Positions 45,285 through 53,655 of a DNA stretch of 64,000 bases are shown piece after piece. The first letter of the stretch is position 1. Every line of letters starts with the position of its first letter. Source of the DNA: G965230065 sp965230065 (GTDB lineage Bacteria; Bacteroidota; Bacteroidia; Cytophagales; Cyclobacteriaceae); NCBI GenBank assembly GCA_965230065.1, contig OZ245942.1, forward strand, positions 4,960,001-5,024,000, written 5' to 3'. The notes below the pieces were generated by a model, which was not told the DNA's origin, searched no databases, and was given only the letters and a program-made list of their open reading frames with translations. The position numbers and the translations under genes were made by a program.

Positions 45285-46307
45285 TCATGCCCCAACCGGT
45301 GTAGATGCAATAATTTGTGTAGATAAGGTTACCGTTTCTGTCTGTGGTTTACTGTCTTTCGGTGATTCTATTTCCTGAAGGAGTAACCGTGCAGCCTCCC
45401 TGCCCATCTCAAAAGCCGGCTGGACGATGGTAGCCACCGATATATTGATGGGATAAGTTTCCGGGTCACTGGCATAACCGATGAGCCCAATATGTTCAAA
45501 AACCTCGGGGTTCAACGTTTTTATTCCGGAAAGTACCCCCTTCATCACAGGGTTGGAAACGGCAAGTATGGCATCGGGCGGATTAGAAAGTTTTAATAAT
45601 TGTTGCGTAGCCCGGGCGCCATACTCTTTGCTCATAATATCCTGAAATAAATGTTCTTTCTTAAACGGTAACCCATGTTTTTTCAACCCATCAAGGAAAC
45701 CCCGTAACCTTTCCTTGCTGATGCGCAGGTGTTTGGGCCCGCCAATATGGGCAATATGTTTGTACCCTTTTTCTACCAAAAAATCTACGGCCAGCAAAGC
45801 GCTTTCGTAATCATTAATAACTACTTTGTTACAATCCAGGTCATCGGTAACCCGGTCGTACATAACCAGGGGAACATTTTGCCGTTGGATGGCCCGCAAA
45901 TGATCGTAATCTTTTGTTCCATCGGCCAGGGAAATAATGATGCCATCTACTCTGCTAGAAACCAGGGCCTGGGCATTGCTGGCTTCTCTATCCTGTTTTT
46001 CATCCGATTTGCAAATCAACACCCGATATCCTGCTTTATAAGCTACATCATCAATGCCATCTATAACAAACGAAAAAAAGTTATGCACAATTTCAGGCAC
46101 AATCACCCCAATGGTATACGTCCTTTTGGTGCGAAGTTGCTGCGCCATAAAGTTAGGGCGGTATCCCAGCCTTTCAGCAGTTTCTTTTACCCTTTCCCTG
46201 GTGCGGATATTAATTTTCTGGTGGTTATTCAGGGCACGGGATACTGTAGAAGTTGAAATATTCAGCGCTTTTGCAATATCATATATGGTTATAGATTGGT
46301 CGTCCAT
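45285..46307 (-). CDS. LacI family transcriptional regulator
   Basis: A 340-residue DNA-binding regulator. I start it at the ATG at 46307 (MDDQSITIYDIAKALNIS). The LacI-type helix-turn-helix is ITIYDIAKALNISTSTVSRA with the hinge region ERLGYRPNFMAQQLR. The rest is a periplasmic-binding-protein-like sensor domain (TIGVIVPEIVHNFFSFVIDG; VDGIIISLADG). It directly precedes uxaC on the same strand and very probably controls the uronate genes in response to a uronate or pathway intermediate. No regulator-specific ligand residue can be singled out. Confidence 0.92.
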   Translation of the reverse strand: MDDQSITIYDIAKALNISTSTVSRALNNHQKINIRTRERVKETAERLGYRPNFMAQQLRTKRTYTIGVIVPEIVHNFFSFVIDGIDDVAYKAGYRVLICKSDEKQDREASNAQALVSSRVDGIIISLADGTKDYDHLRAIQRQNVPLVMYDRVTDDLDCNKVVINDYESALLAVDFLVEKGYKHIAHIGGPKHLRISKERLRGFLDGLKKHGLPFKKEHLFQDIMSKEYGARATQQLLKLSNPPDAILAVSNPVMKGVLSGIKTLNPEVFEHIGLIGYASDPETYPINISVATIVQPAFEMGREAARLLLQEIESPKDSKPQTETVTLSTQIIASTPVGA

Positions 46308-46377
46308 AAAAGTGTCTTTAAGGTGGCTGATCACATAAAATAAAAGTAACTAATAAAAAGGATACTATACTGCAAAG

Positions 46378-47184
46378 CTATTGAAGTTTAAGCATTGCCC
46401 TGGCATATTTTTCACCTAGCTCTCTGGCAGATTGACTGTCAAAGTGTATAGCATCGCCTTTGTCTGTAAGCCCTTCTGACACAACGTAGTCAGTTTTCAC
46501 TACTTTTTTGGGGATAGATTGTATTATTACATTGATACTGTCGGCATAGGGGTTGTCATCCACCACAAAGTCGCCCAGTGTACCCAATACAAAAGGTAAT
46601 TCAGGTAAATCTAATTCATTTCGTAATTGTTGTATCAAACTTATCAGTTGGGCTTCATAAGTGTTAAAAGAGCCTGGTTTGCTATCTGCTTCTCCCTGGT
46701 GCCAGATAACCCCTTTTAAAATGCCGGAGTTAAGGGCAAAAAGAGTTCGCTTTAGCATGTCATCATAAGGGTAGTATTGGGTCTGTTCGTGCTTCGCCCC
46801 TTTTTTCCAATCCTTGATTGATGTTCCCCCAACAGCACAGGGTATCAGTCCAATGGTGGCATCAGGATATGCGGCTGCCATAGCTTTGCCAAAGGTAAGC
46901 CCGGGGCCAACCCCGGCCAGCTTTGGTTTGTCAAAATGCAGGGGTTCCTTTGCTGTTTTCCATTCAAATTCCTGGTTCAGTACATATACACGAGGGTGGG
47001 CAGTCGTATCTATATATTCAATTTTTCCCCTCCCGGCCATGTTTGACTGCCCAATCAGCAAGTACAAATAGAAATTATTAACATCGGGCAGTGACTCTGT
47101 TTGCTGTGAATTCTTTTTTGGCTGGCAGCTTGTAATAAGCATTATAAGTACGACCCAATAATTAAATCTCATCATAAGTTTCAT
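46378..47184 (-). CDS. SASA-family carbohydrate esterase lipoprotein
   Basis: A 268-residue exported esterase that probably removes O-acetyl groups from sugars. The ATG at 47184 places the lipobox LITSC with Cys20. The SGNH-like nucleophile is in LLIGQSNMAGRG (Ser47), GAVGGT-like oxyanion residues are in CAVGGTSIKDW, the conserved IWHQGEAD is present, and the Asp/His region is GDAIHFDSQSARELG. It lies upstream of the LacI gene on the same strand, so deacetylation fits the uronate-polysaccharide theme. It is divergent from acs, sharing a 206-base upstream region with three copies of GCTAAA. Confidence 0.86.
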   Translation of the reverse strand: MKLMMRFNYWVVLIMLITSCQPKKNSQQTESLPDVNNFYLYLLIGQSNMAGRGKIEYIDTTAHPRVYVLNQEFEWKTAKEPLHFDKPKLAGVGPGLTFGKAMAAAYPDATIGLIPCAVGGTSIKDWKKGAKHEQTQYYPYDDMLKRTLFALNSGILKGVIWHQGEADSKPGSFNTYEAQLISLIQQLRNELDLPELPFVLGTLGDFVVDDNPYADSINVIIQSIPKKVVKTDYVVSEGLTDKGDAIHFDSQSARELGEKYARAMLKLQ

Positions 47185-47390
47185 TTCGATATATTGTATT
47201 TTTCCTTTTGTTGCCTTTAGTTTGAAAAGAAAGTGTGAAGTTTCAGCAAAAGGGGTGTACATCATTGCCGACAAAAAACAGGGTTTTCGCTAAATTTTGC
47301 TAAAAACACACCAGCAATTTCGGCTAAATTTCTCAAATTAGTGCATTACCAATGCTTTTACATTAACCACAAAATAAAACCAGATATATT

Positions 47391-49301
47391 ATGGACGACT
47401 ACCGCATCACTTCTTTTGAAGATTATGAAGAAAAATATCAGAAAAGTGTAGAAGACCCGGAGGGATTTTGGGAAGAAATTGCCGATCATTTTTTGTGGAG
47501 GCGAAAGTGGGACAAGGTAATGGAATGGGATTTTGAAGAACCCAATGTGAAGTGGTTTCTTAATGCCAAGCTCAATATTACGGAAAACTGCCTGGACCGC
47601 CACCTGAAAACCCGTGGCAACAAGCTGGCTCTCATTTGGGAACCCAATGATCCGCGCGACCAGTTTGTACGCTACACCTACAAAGAACTTCATGAGAAGG
47701 TTTGCAAGTTTGCCAATGTACTGAAAGATAATGGCACGAAGAAGGGCGACCGTGTCTGTATCTACATGCCCATGATTCCCGAGCTGGCCATTGCCGTACT
47801 CGCCTGTGCCCGCATCGGTGCGGTGCATTCGGTGGTTTTTGCAGGATTCTCTGCCAATGCCATTGCCGACAGGATTAATGATGCTTCCTGCAATATTGTG
47901 ATTACCACCGATGCCATGACCAGAGGAGCCAAGCAACTGCCTGTAAAGCGTGTTGTGGATGAAGCCCTGAAAAAATGTTCTTCAGTAGAGAAAGTTTTGG
48001 TTTACGACCATGTATCAACGTATCCGGTGGATATAACTGAGGGCAGGGATGTTATTATCAATGAAGCAATTGAAAAGGCTTCGGCTGAGTGTGAACCGGA
48101 GATTATGGATGCTGAGGATATGCTGTTCATTTTGTATACATCAGGCTCAACCGGAAAGCCCAAGGGAGTAGTGCATTCCTGTGGAGGATACATGGTATAT
48201 TCTGAGTATTCGTTCAAAAATGTATTCCAGTACAATGAAAGCGATATTTACTGGTGTACAGCCGATATTGGATGGATTACAGGGCACTCTTATATTATTT
48301 ATGGGCCTTTACTGGCCGGAGCCACTACCATGATGTTTGAAGGAGTGCCTACTTACCCTGACAATGGAAGGTTTTGGGAAATTATAGATAAATACGGTGT
48401 GAACATTTTTTATACAGCACCTACAGCCATTCGTTCATTAATGACTTGTGATATTGATGATGTGCTTTCCTATAATTTATCTTCTCTGAAAGTACTGGGT
48501 ACGGTGGGGGAACCCATCAATGAAGAAGCCTGGCATTGGTATAATGTAAACGTGGGTAAAGAACGTTGTCCCATTGTAGATACCTGGTGGCAAACCGAAA
48601 CCGGAGGTATCATGATTTCCCCCCTGGCCAATATTACCAAAACCAAACCTACCTATGCCACCTTACCTTTGCCTGGTATTCAGCCTGTTTTACTGGATTC
48701 TGAGGGAAATTTGATCAAGGAGAATGAGGAGGAGGGTTTGTTATGTATCAAATTCCCCTGGCCTTCCATGATTCGCACTACCTATGGTGATCATGAGCGT
48801 TGTCGAACTACTTATTTTTCCGCTTTTAAAAACCATTACTTTACAGGAGACGGTGCCCGACGGGATGAAAATGGCATGTACCGCATCATTGGGAGGGTAG
48901 ATGATGTGATTAATGTATCGGGTCACCGTTTTGGTACGGCTGAAATTGAAGATGCCATCAACCAGCACAAAAATGTGGTGGAATCGGCCGTGGTAGGCTA
49001 TCCGCACGACATCAAAGGGCAGGGCATTTATGCCTACGTTATCTGCCGGGAAAAACCTGCCAATGAAGGAGAGGAAAAAAGGGCAAGGGATGAAATTATT
49101 GAGATTGTGGTGAAAGAAATTGGTAAAATTGCCAGGCCCGAAAAGATCCAGTTTGTGAGCGGACTCCCCAAAACCCGTTCCGGCAAAATCATGCGCCGCA
49201 TCTTGCGGAAAATTGCCGAGGGCGAAACTTCCAAGCTCGGCGACACCAGCACCTTGCTGGATCCGAAGGTTGTAGATGAAGTAATTGAAGGGAAGTTGTA
49301 A
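47391..49301 (+). CDS. acs: Acetyl-CoA synthetase
   Basis: Makes acetyl-CoA from acetate, ATP and CoA. The 636-residue enzyme has the adenylate-forming P loop YTSGSTGKPKG, the acetate-site motif VDTWWQTETGG, the hinge TGDGARRDENGMYRIIGRVD and near the C terminus RSGKIMRRILRKIA, whose Lys is the usual acetylation target. Length and order match bacterial Acs. It lies alone on the + strand, divergent from the SASA esterase gene, and could take up acetate released by deacetylation, though that link is inference. Confidence 0.97.
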   Translation: MDDYRITSFEDYEEKYQKSVEDPEGFWEEIADHFLWRRKWDKVMEWDFEEPNVKWFLNAKLNITENCLDRHLKTRGNKLALIWEPNDPRDQFVRYTYKELHEKVCKFANVLKDNGTKKGDRVCIYMPMIPELAIAVLACARIGAVHSVVFAGFSANAIADRINDASCNIVITTDAMTRGAKQLPVKRVVDEALKKCSSVEKVLVYDHVSTYPVDITEGRDVIINEAIEKASAECEPEIMDAEDMLFILYTSGSTGKPKGVVHSCGGYMVYSEYSFKNVFQYNESDIYWCTADIGWITGHSYIIYGPLLAGATTMMFEGVPTYPDNGRFWEIIDKYGVNIFYTAPTAIRSLMTCDIDDVLSYNLSSLKVLGTVGEPINEEAWHWYNVNVGKERCPIVDTWWQTETGGIMISPLANITKTKPTYATLPLPGIQPVLLDSEGNLIKENEEEGLLCIKFPWPSMIRTTYGDHERCRTTYFSAFKNHYFTGDGARRDENGMYRIIGRVDDVINVSGHRFGTAEIEDAINQHKNVVESAVVGYPHDIKGQGIYAYVICREKPANEGEEKRARDEIIEIVVKEIGKIARPEKIQFVSGLPKTRSGKIMRRILRKIAEGETSKLGDTSTLLDPKVVDEVIEGKL

Positions 49302-49335
49302 AAGCATCGCTTTTTGATTTTAAAATATCTCCTTG

Positions 49336-49401
49336 AACCCTTCAGGTTTTGAGCGAAAATGTTGCTAAATATGAATAAATCTTGCTGAAACCTGAAGGGT
49401 T
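49336..49401. terminator. Inverted repeat between acs and pdeM-like gene
   Basis: Perfect 14-base arms AACCCTTCAGGTTT and AAACCTGAAGGGTT separated by 38 bases, just before the next start codon. It may terminate acs transcription or form a leader structure. Confidence 0.5.
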
Positions 49402-49410
49402 TCATCGTAA

Positions 49411-50088
49411 TTGATTAGTATGATAAACCACCAAAACGGCATACAACCCTATCAACTGGAAGGGGAAACTATTTATTTGTTGCCCGAAAAGGCGGTTTAC
49501 TGGGAAGCGAAGCAAATGTTGATAGTAACCGACCTGCACCTGGGCAAGGCCGGGCATTTCCGGAAAGCGGGCATTCCCATTCCGGCTGCGGTGCATAGGC
49601 ACGACCTGGAAATTCTTACCCAATTGCTGGAAAAGCATGAGGTCGAAAGTGTGTTATTGTTGGGGGATTTGTTTCATGCTGCACTGAATAACGAGTGGTG
49701 GGATTTTGAAAGGTTACTCGATACCTTTTCAAAAGTCCAATTCATCCTGGTGAAAGGTAACCACGACATTTTGCCAGAAGCCGCTTACCGTTTGCCCAAC
49801 TTGGAGGTTCATGAAGATGTATTAAAGATGGCTCCCTTTGTTTTTTGCCATATTCCTCCCGAGAAAAACCAGCAGACAGAAGGTTATTATATCTCCGGGC
49901 ATATTCACCCGGGCATACGCATTATTGGTAAAAGACTGCCTTGCTTTTTCTTTGGTCCTGAAGGAGGTATTTTACCGGCTTTCGGAAGGTTTACGGGTTC
50001 GGTAAATATGAAAGTACGAAATAAAGACCGGGTGTTTGCTGTTTTGCCTGCCTCAGAAGGACAGGGGAAAGTTATTGATTTTCAGTGA
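49411..50088 (+). CDS. PdeM-type metallophosphoesterase
   Basis: A 225-residue calcineurin-like phosphoesterase. Motifs in order are TDLHLGK (D-x-H), LLLGDLFHA (GD), GNHDIL (GNHD) and ISGHIHPGI (GHxH), so all metal ligands are present. The pattern with the DLHLGK start matches the ligase-associated DNA damage response endonuclease PdeM. In other genomes PdeM often neighbours a DNA ligase, exonuclease and helicase; here no such genes are adjacent, so the DNA-repair role rests on family alone. Confidence 0.83.
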   Translation: MISMINHQNGIQPYQLEGETIYLLPEKAVYWEAKQMLIVTDLHLGKAGHFRKAGIPIPAAVHRHDLEILTQLLEKHEVESVLLLGDLFHAALNNEWWDFERLLDTFSKVQFILVKGNHDILPEAAYRLPNLEVHEDVLKMAPFVFCHIPPEKNQQTEGYYISGHIHPGIRIIGKRLPCFFFGPEGGILPAFGRFTGSVNMKVRNKDRVFAVLPASEGQGKVIDFQ

Positions 50089-50276
50089 TTTAAAAGGTTG
50101 GTTTTAATTGGTGCATAAGTTTGGAATACCAGACGGCTGGCATTAGATAATCTGCGATTTATTCTCATGGGTTGTTGCAAATGAACCGCTGTTTTTTACC
50201 TTTATAAAGTGTAAGTAAAGAACAGTGTTAATTTGTCTATACTTACCCATAATTTAAAACAATAATCCTATCTTTT

Positions 50277-53141
50277 ATGTATTTCGCTCTTTTCGTCATA
50301 TTTGCCGGCATTGCCGCCTACTTTTTTTTCACAGGACTGAAACAAAGAAGTAAGAAAAAAGTATGGGGTGGTCTGGCCCTGGGTTTGCTGGTGTTGCTCT
50401 TTCCTCAGTTTATGGAGTTTTGGGGCGAAATGCTTTGGTTTCAGGGAGTGGGGTACGGCCAACGCTTCTGGACTGTAACCTTTGCCGAAGCCGGGCTTAC
50501 GGTTTTATCATTTCTGTTTGGGGGAGGCTTTGTCTATTTCCTTACCTTTTCCGTAGGGACAAAAAATCCAATAGTGCGCATCATTGCATCTATTGCCGGA
50601 GGATTTTTCGGAGGCATGTGGGGCTATGCCAACTGGGAAACTTTGTTGCAGTTTTGGTACAGGGTCAGCACTTCTGTCACAGATCCCATCATAGGGCAGG
50701 ACACGGGATTTTATTTGTTTACCCTTCCTTTTTTACAGCATGTCCACTCTCTGTTGATCATACTTTCCCTGTTGGCTCTGTTGGCCTCTGCCACCGTACC
50801 GTTCATGCGTTTTGACAATTCCCTTCAGTTTGAACCATTGCGTGACAGCCGGCCCGGAGCAAAGATTTTCAGATCTGCCTACATCAGCAGTGGGGTTTTG
50901 ATATTGATACTGGCTTTTGGGAAATTCATTGAGCGGTATTCCCTCATGTACTCAGATTTGGGCGCGGTGCATGGCCCTGGCTGGACAGATGTGAACATAC
51001 GCCTGCCTGTATACACTGCTGTTTGGATACTGACGGCCCTTGCCGGATTAATTGTTTTATTGCCAAAAACCCGTGAAAAGTTGCAAATGAAACTAAGCAT
51101 GGCCCGTTGGATGCCCATACGCTCGTATCCCACATTGCCAGGCGTGGTGCTTTTACTTTTGTTTGGGGTTTGGTTTGTTGTGCTCAATCTGGTTCCGAAT
51201 TTATTCCAATGGCTGCGGGTGGAGCCTAATGAAATTACCTTTGAAAAACAGTATATCTCTAACAATATAGAATTTACCAAGCGTGGGTTTCGGTTGTATG
51301 ATATAGAAGAAAAGGAATTTCCTGCTTCTGAAACCTTAACCACGCAGATGGTGGAACAAAACCAAAACCTTTTTGATAATGTACGGCTGTGGGACTGGCG
51401 TGCCCTGGATGCCGTGTACAAACAATTTCAGGAAATCCGATTGTATTATGAATTCAGGGATGTAGACATAGACCGGTATACCATTGACAACAACTACCGG
51501 CAGGTGATGGTCTCGGCCCGGGAGATGGAAATTGATAATTTACCAGACCAGAGCCAAACCTTTGTAAACCAGCGCTTTAAGTATACGCATGGTTACGGTA
51601 TTACGCTTACCACCGTAAATGATTTTACACCGGAGGGCCTGCCCAACCTGCTCATCAAAGACATTCCGCCCAAAGCTTCTTACCCTTCCCTGGAAGTAGA
51701 GCGGCCTGAAATATACTATGGAGAGCTGACTGATACCCATGTGATTGTAAACACGGAAGAGGAAGAGTTTGATTACCCCAGTGGGGAAGAAAACCAGTAC
51801 GTGAGTTATGCGGGTGAGGGGGGCGTAGCCATGAGTAGCCTGTGGCGCAAATTTATTTTCGGACACATGTTTGACGGTACCCGTCTGTTTCTTTCCAGTT
51901 ACCCTACCGAAGAAAGCAGGATTATGTATCACAGGAAAATTTCTGATAGGGTAAAAAACCTGGCACCTTTCCTTTTGTTTGAAGAAGACCCGTACATTGT
52001 ACTGGACAATGGCAGGCTGAAGTGGATTATTGATGCCTACACTACTTCTAAATATTATCCTTACAGCGAGCCTTTCTCTGGCCGCGAAACGATAGAATAC
52101 AGCGAAGACAACACCCGCCGTATGATGGTGAGCGAACTGGGGCGCGGGTTTGCCGGTATCAACTACATGCGCAATTCGGTGAAAGCCGTGGTAGACGCTT
52201 ACAGCGGGGAGGTTGACTTCTACATTTTTGAAGAAGACGATCCCATGATTCAGGTGTGGGACAAAGCCTTTGACGGATTGTTTAAACCCAAAGAAGAAAT
52301 GCCCGAAAGCCTGATGGCGCATGTACGGTATCCTGAAAACATGCTGCTCATTCAGGGGCTGGTGTATGCCAAATACCACATGACCGACCCGGAAGTGTTT
52401 TACAACCAGGAAGATTTGTGGATAAGGGCCACAGAAAAGTATTACGGTGATGTGCAACCCGTGCAACCTTACTACATCATGTGGGAGCTGCCAGAATCAG
52501 ACGAACCGGAGTTTGTGGTGATACAACCCTTTACACCCAAAAACCGACAGGTGCTTATCGGCTGGATTGCCGGCATGTGTGACCCGCAGAACTATGGGCG
52601 CCTGCTGGCGTATAAATTCCCCAAAGAAAAACGGATACTGGGACCCCAGCAGGTAGAAACCAAAATTGACCAGGACAGCTTTCTATCCGGCCAATTGACC
52701 CTGTGGGACCAGCGAGGTTCCAACGTCATCCGGGGCAATGTGTTGGCCATTCCTATTGAAAACACCATTTTGTATGTAGAGCCAATATATCTGCAATCAG
52801 AAACTGCTGCTTATCCAGAGCTCAGGCTGGTGGCCGTGATGCACAACGACAACCTCAGCTATGCCGAAACCTTTGACGAGGCCCTGGCCGGATTGTTTGA
52901 TACCTCTTTGTCAACCAACCCACCCCTGGCCTCAGACCGAAGTATGGAAGGCAGGACCGTGGCGGTAACGGATAGCACCAATACCCTGATACAACAGGCC
53001 AACGAGGCATTTGAACGCTACATCCAACAAACCGGAAACAAAAACTTTGAAGGCGCTGCCCGGGAACTCAACAACCTGGAAAAACTTCTAAAAGACTTGT
53101 TGGATGAAGAGGGCACGACCGAGCCGGTGGGTGGGGAATAG
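50277..53141 (+). CDS. UPF0182 family integral membrane protein
   Basis: A 954-residue protein of the UPF0182 (COG1615) family, whose function is unknown. The first about 310 residues contain seven or so membrane spans (ALFVIFAGIAAYFFF, VWGGLALGLLVLLFP, and later VVLLLLFGVWFVVLNLV). A large extracytoplasmic domain follows (residues about 320-950), including the family phrase QYISNNIEFTKRGFRLYDI and GLVYAKYHMTDPEVFYNQED. The C terminus is acidic. The gene has its own upstream region of 188 bases and a strong hairpin downstream. Confidence 0.9.
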   Translation: MYFALFVIFAGIAAYFFFTGLKQRSKKKVWGGLALGLLVLLFPQFMEFWGEMLWFQGVGYGQRFWTVTFAEAGLTVLSFLFGGGFVYFLTFSVGTKNPIVRIIASIAGGFFGGMWGYANWETLLQFWYRVSTSVTDPIIGQDTGFYLFTLPFLQHVHSLLIILSLLALLASATVPFMRFDNSLQFEPLRDSRPGAKIFRSAYISSGVLILILAFGKFIERYSLMYSDLGAVHGPGWTDVNIRLPVYTAVWILTALAGLIVLLPKTREKLQMKLSMARWMPIRSYPTLPGVVLLLLFGVWFVVLNLVPNLFQWLRVEPNEITFEKQYISNNIEFTKRGFRLYDIEEKEFPASETLTTQMVEQNQNLFDNVRLWDWRALDAVYKQFQEIRLYYEFRDVDIDRYTIDNNYRQVMVSAREMEIDNLPDQSQTFVNQRFKYTHGYGITLTTVNDFTPEGLPNLLIKDIPPKASYPSLEVERPEIYYGELTDTHVIVNTEEEEFDYPSGEENQYVSYAGEGGVAMSSLWRKFIFGHMFDGTRLFLSSYPTEESRIMYHRKISDRVKNLAPFLLFEEDPYIVLDNGRLKWIIDAYTTSKYYPYSEPFSGRETIEYSEDNTRRMMVSELGRGFAGINYMRNSVKAVVDAYSGEVDFYIFEEDDPMIQVWDKAFDGLFKPKEEMPESLMAHVRYPENMLLIQGLVYAKYHMTDPEVFYNQEDLWIRATEKYYGDVQPVQPYYIMWELPESDEPEFVVIQPFTPKNRQVLIGWIAGMCDPQNYGRLLAYKFPKEKRILGPQQVETKIDQDSFLSGQLTLWDQRGSNVIRGNVLAIPIENTILYVEPIYLQSETAAYPELRLVAVMHNDNLSYAETFDEALAGLFDTSLSTNPPLASDRSMEGRTVAVTDSTNTLIQQANEAFERYIQQTGNKNFEGAARELNNLEKLLKDLLDEEGTTEPVGGE

Positions 53142-53171
53142 GTAAATTATTTTAAAAGTTAATAACGGCTA

Positions 53172-53215
53172 AAACCAGACAGGTCTACTTGTGCGCAAGT
53201 AGACCTGTCTGGTTT
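53172..53215. terminator. Perfect 20-bp hairpin after UPF0182 gene
   Basis: Arms AAACCAGACAGGTCTACTTG and CAAGTAGACCTGTCTGGTTT with a 4-base loop TGCG, 30 bases after the stop codon. Stability and position indicate a terminator; it also faces the end of the kinase gene. Confidence 0.75.
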
Positions 53216-53655
53216 GATCGTAAAAATAATTTAAAATCTGCCATCGCCATGGCGGCGGATGAGAAAAAGCCTTCACACCCAGTGGCAGCCCCAGTTTTTC
53301 CTAAAAAGGAATGGATGGTGATTTGGTTGAGGTTCAAAAATTAACTGTACAACAGGCATCTAGCCCCGAGCATTAAAAATTAATAATATGAGTACATTTC
53401 CCCGGATGAGCAAATGCGAATTCCGGGGTCTCTCGCTTCTAAGCAGGAGATGCCGCGCCACGGTGGCCGCAATAAATGCGGCAAGACATGTATTTTAATA
53501 TTAATCTTCATACCTACTTGCCTGTTCACTGCTATTAACAGGCGGGACGCCTGTTTCACAACTCGCTCTTATCATGAAAATTAAAGATAGAAACCTGATA
53601 TTTTCTTCATATCACTTAGACAATCACCAGTAAGACTGTTCATTTGCCAATTCAA
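53216..53655. repeat. Gene-free stretch with a cluster of small palindromes
   Basis: About 440 bases without a convincing gene. It holds at least three compact foldbacks: CCCCGGA/TCCGGGG at 53400-53428, GCCGCA-ATAAA-TGCGGC at 53466-53482, and AACAGGCG-GGA-CGCCTGTT at 53537-53555, whose left arm can also pair with CCTGTT at 53521. G+C content is higher here than in the adjoining kinase gene. It resembles a set of REP-like units rather than a promoter region, since both flanking genes point toward it. Confidence 0.45.

Noticed and set aside
47185..47390. Three copies of GCTAAA upstream of acs as regulator binding sites
   Set aside because: The word is short and A+T-rich, spacing is irregular, and no regulator is linked to it.
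51540..52466. Minus-strand frame of about 308 codons inside the UPF0182 gene
   Set aside because: Antisense to a well-supported coding region with normal codon structure.
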